A stretch of 64,000 nucleotides of DNA from Marasmius tenuissimus (Eukaryota > Basidiomycota > Agaricomycetes > Agaricales > Marasmiaceae), in the NCBI GenBank assembly GCA_029532415.1, contig JAQOTA010000047.1, positions 248,001-312,000 of the forward strand, read 5' to 3'. Each line of letters opens with the position of its first letter. The first letter of the stretch is position 1. Under the pieces are notes generated by a model. That model saw only the letters and a program-made list of their open reading frames with translations. It did not search any database and was not told where the DNA came from. A program made the translations under genes and the position numbers. This document shows, piece after piece, positions 49,000 through 60,032 of the stretch.

Positions 49000-49579
49000 T
49001 TGACCCCTACGTGTTGTCTATCTGGACGTCGGACGATCGACGAAAAGGTAGTCGGGCAATTGGCTCAATGTGCATTTGCATCCGTGAACGCAGCCAATCC
49101 GTGCGGATTGAGGCCTTGACGTAAGGGGAGCGGTGTTGTAGCGGTTCCTCAGAGGTTTGGGGGGATTGTGTCGCACAGATGGGTGACAGAGAGTGCACTT
49201 CGAGGCTGTGAAGCGTCGGAGCTGGCTCGAATTGGAGGAGGGAGACTCGCGAGCATGCCCGGGGAGGCTGTTTGGGGTACTTCCGGCGGAAATTCAGTCG
49301 ATTGAGATCCACGCGAGGGTGATTGCCCTCCAAACACTCTAATTCAAACTTTGTCCTTATTTTACATTCTAAATGGGGCCCTCGAGACAAGAGGGGGACG
49401 ATTACCGAGACATTTACTTCGAGATCCGCGCGAACTACCGTGCAAGCGCCTGGAAGCGCCCATGACGTCGTGGGCATGGGGTCACCCGGGTAGGGTTATC
49501 GACCGGGTAACCGGGGGGTAACCGCGGCTTACGTCAAGGTTAACCATGCCCCGAGGGCAGGAGTACGCTGCTGATACAT
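49000..49579. other. Right end of element copy B
   Basis: As in copy A, it contains the GGGTAACC blocks and the 11-bp CGTGGGCATGG repeat and no supported gene. It carries the A-to-T difference at 49415. Confidence 0.5.
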
Positions 49580-49587
49580 CTAGATAC
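49572..49587 (+). other. Right element-host junction (attR-like)
   Basis: Element end TGATACAT meets host CTAGATACC, the continuation of the F-box gene. Together with the left junction it implies an empty site GAAATATCTAGATACC. Confidence 0.8.
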
Positions 49588-51439
49588 CGGACACATCCCG
49601 TCTCACCAAGAGACACGCGAAATTCACAACTTCCTTGCCGACAAACTCTCCCTTCTATCTCAGTTGAACTACCAAATAACGCGTCTAATCGAGCAAAGAG
49701 ATGCTCTCCAAGCCTTTGTCAATCGTCACAAAGCCCTCATCTCGCCCATTCATCAGCTTCCAGCAGAAGTTCTCTCGGAAATATTCCTTCATTGCCTTCC
49801 AAGCGATGGCTTACAGGTCCGTAGAGTCGACCAAGCACCACTACTTTCGACCCGGATTTGCAAGCGATGGAGAGACATAGCAATCTCGACGTCTCGATTG
49901 TGGTCTGGCCTCCACATCTATATCCTTCCAAGGTCCCCCATTCCAACAATCTCTTACGAGAAGTTCCTAGCAATTCGTGCTCAGGAAATCAAGTTATGGT
50001 TGAACAGGGCTTTTCCACGCCCAATCACTTTGTCGGTGGAAATGGACACTCCGTTCGATTACTTGATCAGAGATTCCGACAACATCTTGAAAAGCTGCTA
50101 TGAAGAGCTATTTCTTTCGTTCACCTGCGCTGACGTGGTTGAACGATGGAAAGATGTCAGGTTCAACATTGCCCCGCTGGTGGCAGTGGTTCTCGACGAG
50201 ATTATGGAAGAGCGAGAAATTTGCGGTGTACGGTTTGGTCAGGCGGCCCAGTTGCAGGTATTGAAGATCGAACTAAAGCCCCCGACGATACCGAGAGCTG
50301 TTTGGGGCCTACGGCCAAACCATTTAGATCAGTTTCCATCTGAGGTCCCCCTTTCATGCCTTATACGCTCAGCATCGCTTCGAACTCTCTCTTATACTGG
50401 ATGGACGCAGCCTAGTGAGCTCATGCTATACAGCATGTCCTGGATGAACCTTACCCATCTGGAGCTTACCCATCATGGACGCCGGGCGGTAGATGAGCCT
50501 TTCGGTTCCCTCGACATTATGGATGTGCTGAGCGAGACCTGTTCAACCCTTCAATCCTTTACCCTCAAGGATTCGTACCTTTTGGAAGAGGATTCCGGCG
50601 ACCCTGGCCTCAGCATCGGTTTCATCACTCTCCCTCATCTGCACACGCTCTCTATGATCTTTTGCCAACAGACAACTGAATATAGTTTGGCTACTATCTT
50701 CAACCACATTGTTGCCTCCTCATTACTCGACCTGCATGTTGAGTTTTGGATTCAGGCCACGCCTGATGCATCGTTCTCCCTCCCGGACTTTCTCTCGCGT
50801 TCGGATTGTCATCTTCGACGTTTGAATGTTGGATTACGAGAGGGTATTCTTCGATGCGACCATACAGAAAATCACATCATAGAATGCCTTGAAGCTCAGC
50901 CAGGATTAGTTGACCTACAGGTCAGTAGCTCGACATGGTTCGAATGGTCCGGAATCGAGAGCCTTGTCAGTCGCTTGACGTTGGAGGGATCCTCGGAGCC
51001 ATTGTGCCCTGACCTTCAGGCGATCAAGTTTTCTCATTGCTTGGATCTCAAGGAGGAGTCTGTCAGAAAACTTGTAACCTTGGCACGCTCGCGATCCTCC
51101 CTGTCGGCACGAAACGCGGAGAATAGTACCCCGGGGACAGTGTTGCAGGCTCTCCACGCTAGGTTCCCATTGCATACCTTGGGTCCCAACAGGACCTATT
51201 GGGAAGAAAATGTGTTTCCTTTATTTGATGAATTGACAAAGGCTGGAACGGAGTTCCAGTTGATCTACCAGAGGAACCATTACCGGCTGACCTCCCAGAA
51301 ATACTGCGAAGGGCGACGGAGTAATGACAGGCAGTGTTCACAGGAAATTCAAAGATGTCCCTCTCCCTCACTTCGTGTATCTATATTCGTACTTGCTTCA
51401 CATATCTTCTTAATATGGCGACTTCTATCCCCATCCTGA
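49580..51439 (+). pseudogene. 3' part of the split F-box gene
   Basis: Coding sequence resumes exactly in the frame interrupted at 27071 and stays open for 619 further residues. LVSPIH-like residues followed by QLPAEVLSEIFLHCLPSD form the F-box-like helix pair that would recruit Skp1 of an SCF ubiquitin ligase. After it come ICKRWRDIAISTSRLWSGLHI and leucine-rich repeats. Near the C-terminus the paralogues read FQLILPDEP or FQLILPEEP. Here one base is missing after FQLI (about 51263), so the natural tail is replaced by a different-frame extension that ends in a hydrophobic stretch. The fragment could be expressed from an internal Met (49664), but with the F-box promoter 22.5 kb away this is doubtful. 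Confidence 0.85.
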
Positions 51440-51734
51440 TGAGAATGAGCTAGGGCTTCACTGTCGATAATCACGCACGATTTGACGAATCATTGCTTTT
51501 ATGTCAATTCGCCACTTCAGCTAGCCTTTCCGCTCCGACGTAGCTCTGTACAGCTCAGTGACAGCGGCACAAGTAGCTGCGGATTGAGATGCTGTTACGA
51601 AGGTGTAAAGCCCTCGAAACTTAAAGGCATCTGGCAGCTGGACATCGTGGCAGTAATAAATCTGGAGAAAGTGCTTAGTCATCACGGCGACATTACCCTC
51701 AGCAGCGATCACAGCTTGGCTCAGTACGACAATC
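51440..51734. other. Intergenic region before SEC4
   Basis: These 295 bp contain the SEC4 promoter and leader. No gene is visible. Confidence 0.45.
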
Positions 51735-52645
<911 letters not shown>

Positions 52646-52934
52646 GTTGTGTGTACTCTCGTATGGGGGGTATGTATCTACGTGTACGTTGTACATATAG
52701 GCTGATACACATCCATCGGTGCTTTGGTTCATCGTTTCTTCGTTTACATTATTCTAGGATTTCAGTTTCCACTACATATTGTAATAAAACCAAGTACATC
52801 GCACCCTAGTAACTAAGTGCTTCACTCAGATCACTGGCCTCAGTGTCCATGTGCAGGGGCGTCTGTTTTGACGCCCAACATCTGCGCGTCAAAGTTTGAC
52901 TTTCATTCTCAATGTTGCCTTGTCCTGAACGTCC
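52646..52934. other. Intergenic region between SEC4 and ARP5
   Basis: It contains a T-rich 3' UTR with an AATAAAA-like signal near 52780 and the ARP5 promoter. Nothing else is seen. Confidence 0.45.
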
Positions 52935-55906
52935 ATGAACTCGACTGAAGTGTTCCGAGTACCGACGCCTGCACCTCCCTCTGTACCACCACCTTCAACA
53001 GACTCCTACGACAACCATCGAGACCAATATACACCGCTAATCATCGATAATGGCTCGACTACTCTTCGCTGGGGATTCGCTACATCGTCAGACCCAGCAT
53101 CGGGTACCAATATCATCGCAAAGTACAAGGATCGCAAAAGCAACAGACCTCTAACCCTATTTGGAGACGCAGTTGATGTTGAAGGAGGTGCAAAAGCACA
53201 GGGACGGACACCTTGGGAAGGCGATGTGTTGTTGAACTTTGACGCCCTGGTGCGTTCGATTCTCTGAGGACTCTCGGTTTCGTCGTGGCAAACGTTATGC
53301 CTTGTTTTGACCTTGGAGTTATAGGAAAATGCTTTGGATTACGCGTTTATAAACCTCGGAATCGATGCAGAGACCGTGAACCACCCCGTGGCCATGACAG
53401 AACGTCTGTGCTCGCCTCTCCATTCTAGATGCTGTATGTCGTACACTATATGTTCTGGCCATTCTGTGTCCTGATAACTTTGACAGTGACATCCGAACTC
53501 ATGTTTGAGCAATACTGCGTGCCCTCGCTAACTTACTGTGTCGACGGAGTAATGTCCTTCTACAGCAACAACCTGCCACCCACAAACAGCCCATTCACGT
53601 CCGATGGAATAGTCATATCATTCAACACGGCATCCACCTCTGTCATTCCGATCTTACACGGGAAGGGATTGATGAGCTACGCAAAGAGGTGCGGAAACGT
53701 CCTACGCGAGGAACACACACGCACACATTAACCCTCCGTCAGAATACCATGGGGAACCCAACAGTCATCAGAATATCTCTTGAAACTGATCCAGCTAAAG
53801 TACGCCAACTTCCCCACTCGAGTCACATCTCCCCAAGCCAATGTACGTCCGACTATCTCCCCCAAAGCTATTTTTGACCTGACCTTCTCGCAGTGGATGC
53901 TCCGAAACTTCTGTGAGGTGGCTGAAGATTACACCTCCCTCTTCCGTTCCTTCAACGACCCGAACGTCCTCCGTGCACACGAGAAAATAATCCAATTCCC
54001 GTTTTCGCTGCCCGTGATGGATGAGAAAACCGAGGAGGAGTTGGCTAGAGCTGCTGAGAAGCGTAAGGAACAGGGCCGCAAGCTGCAGGAGATGGCAGCA
54101 AAGACGAGAATGGAAAAGGTGAGCCATACATCCTTGATCACGATAAGTTCTGTCATCTCATGGGAGTGACCGATAGTTGGCGCAAAAAGAGACGGACTAC
54201 CAGTATCTTCAGGAACTCAAAGAATCCAAGGGAGATCTAGGCAAGCGGGAATGGCAGGTACGACTTCTCGTTCGGTCAATCCCACTGGGATGTTGACCTA
54301 CGGCTCACTGTAGAACAAACTTTCCGCGGAAGGATTCGACGACGAATCGACTCTCGATGAGACATTGAAGAAATTGGATAGCGACTTGAAGAAAGCGAGA
54401 AAGAAGGAAGCTGGTCTCGCTGGTGACGACCCACCGGTACGACGTGTTCACTGAACCAACTTCGTTCACCCGAACTGACACCTCGACCCTGCTTCAGGAG
54501 GAAACGCCTTCGTTCCCGCTAGCTGACGTGCCCGATGATCAGGTATGTCGCGATATATTCTGTCTGAGTATTGACGTTCTGAATTATTGTGTGTTCAGCT
54601 CGATGAAGAAGGTCTGAAGGAGAAGAAGAAGCAGAAGCTTATGCGTGCAGGTTTCGAAGCGCGTGCACGTGCACGGAAAGAAAAGGAACGGGAAAGGGAG
54701 GAAAGAGAACGAGAAGAGAAGCGAGAGGAAGAGGAGAGGGAGGCAGATCCAGGTGCTTGGGCGAGGAAGATGAAGCAGGAACAAGAGGTACAGTGCCACG
54801 GTGCTCCTTCTCTGAACCCTCTCGTGATACTGATTTTGTGGTAGGCATTGATTACCCGGATAAAAGACAGACAAAAACGAAAAGCGGCGTTGAGCGATAG
54901 GAAGAGTGCGGCAGCACAGGCGAGGATGAAGAGTATCGCTAATTTAGCGTCTGATGAACGTGTACCGAAGAAGACTAAACGGAAAGGAGGAGGAGGTGCG
55001 TTCGTTGACTGGTTCCCTTCGAAAGCCAAATTGACGCGTTGACCCGAAGAGGATATGTTCGGCGCTGACGATGCTGACTGGGCCATCTATCGCAAAATTG
55101 TAGGTCCTCGTTCACACACTACCGTTCGAGGAGGCTTATGACGGCTTCAGAACACTGCCTCTGCTTCGTCAGATGAGGAGGACGATTTGAGCCAGCTACA
55201 AGCTGTCGAGCAAAAGTTACTACAATTCGACCCAAGCTTCACAAATCAACACACCTACGCACACATCAACTCTCAACGCTCGGCACTGTTAACCGCTTTT
55301 CGGCCTATTTATGAAGAGGGAGACGTTGAAGGTTGGTGATCCATTTCATGTCCGTGGCACACCTTTGACGAGGACGGGCATTCTAGGCAATTCTAGGATT
55401 CACCTCAACACGGAGCGTTGGCGTGTCCCCGAAACATGGTTCTCACCCGGAATTGCTGGCGTCGATTCGGCAGGATTGGGAGAAGTGCTTCAAAACATCC
55501 TTTCGCGGTTCGATGATACGCAGAAAGGACGGCTCGTCAAGGTAAGTTGTCTATTTCGTGCTGTGGTTTCACGCTCTCATCCGTGTGAAAGAACGTGGTG
55601 ATTACAGGCTCTCCGTCGTGCATTCCAGGCCTTGGACGTCGATTGTATGGCACTTTGCGACCCATACTACCGCCCGAAACGTCCATTGGGATAAGGACTG
55701 CCAGTGATCCGTCGAACGACGCTTGGAGAGGGATGGCCAAGTTTAGTCTTACGGAAGAATTTGCTAAGGTGGGTATCACCAAAGCAGAGTACGAGGAATA
55801 TGGAGGTGAGCGGGTGAAGAGATGGTGGGGTGGTAACTGGAACGGTTCTATCTCGTCAAATTCTTCCTCGAGTTCTGTTGGTGATGGTGATGTTGAGATG
55901 TCGTAG
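52935..55906 (+). CDS. ARP5: Actin-related protein 5 (INO80 complex subunit)
   Basis: A many-exon gene. The actin fold begins PLIIDNGSTTLRWGFA (phosphate-binding loop). It continues with NHPVAMTERLCSP and SELMFEQYCVPSLTYCVDG, then is interrupted by a long Lys/Glu-rich, coiled-coil insertion, which is the ARP5 hallmark. After the insertion the actin fold returns with WFSPGIAGVDSAGLGEVLQNIL and VITGSPSCIPGLGRRL, and ends with EYEEYGGERVKRWWGGNWN. ARP5 works with Ies6 in the INO80 remodeller to couple ATP hydrolysis to nucleosome sliding in the nucleus. At 54995-55047 an intron is needed to join KGGG to EDMFGADDADWAIY, although the sequence reads open there up to a stop at 55042. Confidence 0.9.
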
Positions 55907-56082
55907 CTATTCAGGACTGTGTAAACACAATATATAAACAAGTGTTACTTTGCCGGCGACGTAAGCTTGGTCCCTTTCAAGAAACGTTCAGGGATTCGAC
56001 TCGAAAGCCCCGCGTGGCCCATTAGTAACTTCTTCAACCACCATCATCACTACAGGTCCGCTTATTTACTCTGTGCGCCTTC

Positions 56083-57882
56083 ATGAAGCTGCAAAGTCCT
56101 TTCGAAAAATATCTGGACACAGGATACGTCGCGTCTCGCAAAGAAACGCACGAAATTCATGACTTTCTTGCCGACAAACTCTCCCTTTTATCTCGACTGA
56201 ACGACCAGATAACACGTCTAGTCGAGCAAAGAGATGCCCTTCAAGTCTTCGTAGATCGTCACAAAGCCCTCGTCTCTCCCATTCATCATATTCCAGCTGG
56301 GGTTCTCTCAGAGATCTTCTTCTATTGCCTTCCGAGCGACAGCCTACCAATTCGTCGAACTGACCAAGCGCCGCTGATTTTGACTGGAATTTGCAAGCGG
56401 TGGAGGGAGGTAGCGATTTCAACGCCTCGTCTGTGGTGCAGGCTGCACGTTTTTATCCCCCCAAGATCCCGTATCCCGACACTTTCGTACGCGGAATTCC
56501 TGAACGTTCGAGCCGACGGAATCGAGTTGTGGTTGAACAGGTCCTCACCCCTGCCAATAACCCTGTCAGTGGAGATGGAGACTGACTACGACTACATGGT
56601 AGAGTGTGACGACGACATGGTCAGCAGCAGCTACGAAGGCCTCTTCCTCTCGTTCGCCAACGCTGACACAGTTGAGCGATGGGGAAATGTACGGTTCGTC
56701 CTTGCCCCGATAGTGGCACATGAACTAGAGGATCTCATAATGGACAAGGAGCTTGTGGAAAGTGGCGTTCTGGTAGAACGATTGCGAACGTTGAGCATTG
56801 AGCTCAAGCCTCTCGTGAGGCCGAACGCCACTTGGTGGCAGTGGCCGGAAAACTCGGAATCGTTTGCGTTTGATGTTCCCTTTACATCCTTCATTATGAA
56901 CCGATGTCCCTCACTTCGGAGTCTTTCTCTCGTTGGATGGACGAAGCCTGACGAACTGGGGGAATATGATATCGCTTGGGAAAACCTCACGCATCTCGAG
57001 CTCACGCAGCATGAACGGGCGCACAGCGAGCCTTTCGATCCTTTTCATATTATCTCAGTGCTGGATAAAGCGTCTTCTAAGCTCCAATCCTTTATCCTCA
57101 AAGGTCGCTCCCGTCCTGACGTATACGATTACAACCCCAACCACACCTCTATCACTCTTCCTCAGCTTCATACGCTCCATGTCCATCTCAAGGGATCGAC
57201 GGCAACCGGAAGATTCAAGGCCATTTTCAACCACATCGTAGCCCCGTCCTTACTAGACCTATCCGTCCAATCCTTTGCTCTTACCGTGGATTATACATCC
57301 GGAGTGTGTTCCCTCGCCCGCTTTCTCTCGCGTTCAGCATGTCGGCTTAGGCAGCTGGATATACGACTGAATACCGCCCATTATACCCGTCTCTCGGACA
57401 AGCACATCACCGAATGTCTGAGAACCCAGCCAGGCTTGATCAACCTACAGGTCACAAGCCCAGTATGGTGGGACTGTACTGGGCAAACTCAGACCCTTGT
57501 CAACCGCCTCACCTTGGGGTCGCCAGAGTCGCTCTGCCCAAACCTCCAAGCGATTAAGTTTACTCGCTGCATCGACTATGACGAGGCGTATGTTGACGCT
57601 CTCGTGGCTCTGGCTCATTCACGATCCTCTTTGCCGTCGCAAAATGCGGGTGACGAACTGCATGTAGTACTAAGTACCACATTGAGGACCTTTCACGCCC
57701 TTTTCCCGTTGAAAGCTTTGGGTCCCGCTGGATGGTCATGTGAAAAGGCATCGTTCAACGAGCTGAGGGAGGCTGGTATCGACTTCCAGTTGATCCTCCC
57801 AGATGAACCCAGCCCTGCTGATCCCCCAGAGATTCGGGAACGTTTCGTGGAGGAGGAGGAGGAGGATATACACAGTTTGTGA
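56083..57882 (+). CDS. F-box-like protein, intact paralogue
   Basis: A single exon of 599 residues, the only intact member of the four-copy F-box group in this window. MKLQSPFEKYLDTGY opens the protein. A helical segment LSRLNDQITRLVEQRDALQ precedes the F-box-like domain SPIHHIPAGVLSEIFFYCLPSD (about residues 66-87). ICKRWREVAISTPRLWC follows, then degenerate leucine-rich repeats. The C-terminus reads FQLILPDEPSPADPPE followed by an acidic tail. These proteins are thought to present substrates to SCF ubiquitin ligases through Skp1. Targets are unknown. Confidence 0.88.
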   Translation: MKLQSPFEKYLDTGYVASRKETHEIHDFLADKLSLLSRLNDQITRLVEQRDALQVFVDRHKALVSPIHHIPAGVLSEIFFYCLPSDSLPIRRTDQAPLILTGICKRWREVAISTPRLWCRLHVFIPPRSRIPTLSYAEFLNVRADGIELWLNRSSPLPITLSVEMETDYDYMVECDDDMVSSSYEGLFLSFANADTVERWGNVRFVLAPIVAHELEDLIMDKELVESGVLVERLRTLSIELKPLVRPNATWWQWPENSESFAFDVPFTSFIMNRCPSLRSLSLVGWTKPDELGEYDIAWENLTHLELTQHERAHSEPFDPFHIISVLDKASSKLQSFILKGRSRPDVYDYNPNHTSITLPQLHTLHVHLKGSTATGRFKAIFNHIVAPSLLDLSVQSFALTVDYTSGVCSLARFLSRSACRLRQLDIRLNTAHYTRLSDKHITECLRTQPGLINLQVTSPVWWDCTGQTQTLVNRLTLGSPESLCPNLQAIKFTRCIDYDEAYVDALVALAHSRSSLPSQNAGDELHVVLSTTLRTFHALFPLKALGPAGWSCEKASFNELREAGIDFQLILPDEPSPADPPEIRERFVEEEEEDIHSL

Positions 57883-58086
57883 AGACGTGGTTCTCTCTTA
57901 TACTCGCAATATTAGTCGATGAAGGATGCACCCATATCATTTTGCAACCACTCCATATCTATGCTTATCTCGTTGGTATCGGAATGTATGTGTGAAGGAC
58001 CTCGACACACAAGAAACTATGAAGTACGATCACGGACGAGCAAAAAGAGAAGAGAAGTATATATTTACATTTCCTATGCGCACTAC

Positions 58087-59886
58087 CTAACACCACCACC
58101 CCGATTGCCGCTCCCGTATTTCTGGAGGATCGTCCGGTACTGGCTCTTCTGGTAAAATCAACTGAAAATCCATCTCAGCCTTTGTCAACTCGTCGAACAA
58201 GAGATACACGTTCTCTTCCCAAGAGGATCTATGGGGCCCCAAGGCGTACGATGGGGACCTAGCGTGGAGAGTCTGCAGGAATGTCTCTGGTATACCACTG
58301 TTGTCCGCGTTGTGCATCGCCAGGGAGGACCGCGAACGCGCCAAAGCTACAGGTTTTCTGACAAATTCCTCCTTAAGATCCAAACACTGAGAAAAGATGA
58401 TCGCTTTGAAGTCCGGGCACAGTGACTCCGGGGATTTCCCCAAGGTCAAGTGACTGACAATGCTCTCGGGAGCACCAGGACACCCGAAGGACATTGAACT
58501 TCTGAGTTGCAGATCAGCCAGTTCGGGCTGATTTTTCAGGCACTCGGTGATGTGATCCTCTGCGTGTTGACGGTGAGAAAGCCCTCTCTTATGCCAACAG
58601 CCAGGCGCCAGTGAAGGCGACATTGCGAACGCAAGAGGAAGTTCGAAAGGAAAGGGGTTTCGGATATGCCATCGATCCAAACGTCAAAGTGTAGATCGAG
58701 CAATGACAGGGCAACGATGTGGTCAAAGATGAGGGCCAGGCTACGACCGGTTGTCTTCTGGCTGAAATGCACGTAGAGCGTGTGCAAGTGAGGGAGAGTG
58801 ATGGAGTCGGTGCTGAAGTCCGAGCCATCAGAATCCGAGTCGTCGGGATCTTCTTCTAAGAGGTAGTAACCCTTGAGATTGAAAGATTGGAGGGTAGAGG
58901 AAGTCCCATTCAGCACCTCCATGATGTCGGGAGAGCTGAAAGGCTCCTCTGATACACGACGTCGATGCTGAGTGAGCTCGAGGTGTAAGGTTTACCCAGG
59001 AGATACCGCACGTCACCAAATTACCAGGTCGCGTCCATCCAGTGTAAGAAAGAATTCGAGGTGAGGTCAGGTGTTTTGTGATCCATGATGAGAAGGGGAT
59101 CTTGGATGGAAATTACTCCGAAGGGTTTGGCCGTGGGCTCCAGACAGCTTTCGGCATCGTCATGACCCACTTTAGATCGATCCTCAATGTCTGTAACTGT
59201 GCTGCTCCAGTCAGTAACTTCCTCTCCTTCACGAAACCCTCGAGTTCACTCGCCACCAATGGCGAGAGGAAGAACTTGACATCTTTCCATCGTTCGACCG
59301 CGTCGACGGAGGCAAACGAAAGGAAAAGCTCTTCATAACAACTTCTCAGAGTGTCCTCGGAAAATTTGATCAAGTAATCGAACGGAGTGTCCATTTCCAC
59401 CGACAAAGTGAATGGGTGTGGATGAGATCTGTTCAGCCATAACTTTGTTCCCTTAACACGCATTGTTAGGAAATTTTTGTGCGAAACAGTTGGAAGCGGG
59501 GATCTTGGGGGTATGTAGACATGGAGGCCACTCCACAGTCCAGGCGTCGATATCGCTACTTCCCTCCATCGCCTGGAAATGCAGGCCAAAAGCACTGGTG
59601 CTCGATCGGTTCTCCGGACTGGTAAGGTATCGCTAGGTAGGCAGCGAAGGAATATTTCTGAGAGAACTTCGGTTGGAATATGATGAATGGGAGAAACGAG
59701 GGCTTTATGACGGTCGACAAAGACTTGGAGAGCATCCCTTTGCTCGATTGGACGCGATATTTGGTGGTTCAATTGAGATAGAAGGGAGAGTTTGTCGGCG
59801 AGGAAGTCGTAAATTTCGCATGTCTCTTGGTGAGACGCGATGTATCCGGTATCCAGATACCTCTCAAACGGGCTTTGCAGTCTCAT
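58087..59886 (-). pseudogene. F-box-like paralogue, decayed, inverted
   Basis: The start MRLQSPFERYLDTGY lies at 59886 on the minus strand, and the F-box region SPIHHIPTEVLSEIFLRCLPSD is intact. At least three lesions break the frame relative to the paralogues. There is an in-frame stop at about 59113, a 2-bp loss near 58990 where LTHLEL is expected, and a single-base shift near 58580. The remaining C-terminal frame ends FQLILPEEPVPDDPPEI. It stands head-to-head with the next F-box copy, 146 bp away. Confidence 0.8.
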
Positions 59887-60032
59887 GATGAAGGTACTTG
59901 GAGAGGCTGTGATGACGCGGCTCAGACGGGCCGACGAGGGAAGACGGGATCTCAACTGAACTTCAAGTTTTCGAACTTTAGCCTCAACCACCACCACAAG
60001 GCTGCTTCGTGGATACTTTCCAGAGGCTCTTC

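Larger units (their letters stand above)
38326..49579 (+). mobile_element. Cargo-bearing tyrosine-recombinase element, copy B (11,254 bp)
   Basis: Second tandem unit. By eye, and by identity of all encoded proteins, it differs from copy A at three places only: the inverted palindrome spacer, a synonymous C-to-T change (35821 versus 47075), and an A-to-T change near the right end (38161 versus 49415). The duplication is therefore very young, or the copies are being homogenised. Confidence 0.85.

Noticed and set aside
27072..49579. LTR retrotransposon or DDE transposon explanation for the long direct repeat
   Set aside because: No reverse transcriptase, integrase, RNase H, DDE transposase, tRNA primer site or short target duplication is visible. 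A tyrosine recombinase is present instead.
54848..55042. Premature stop in ARP5 at 55042
   Set aside because: A GT-AG intron at 54995-55047 removes it and restores the family sequence EDMFGADDADW.
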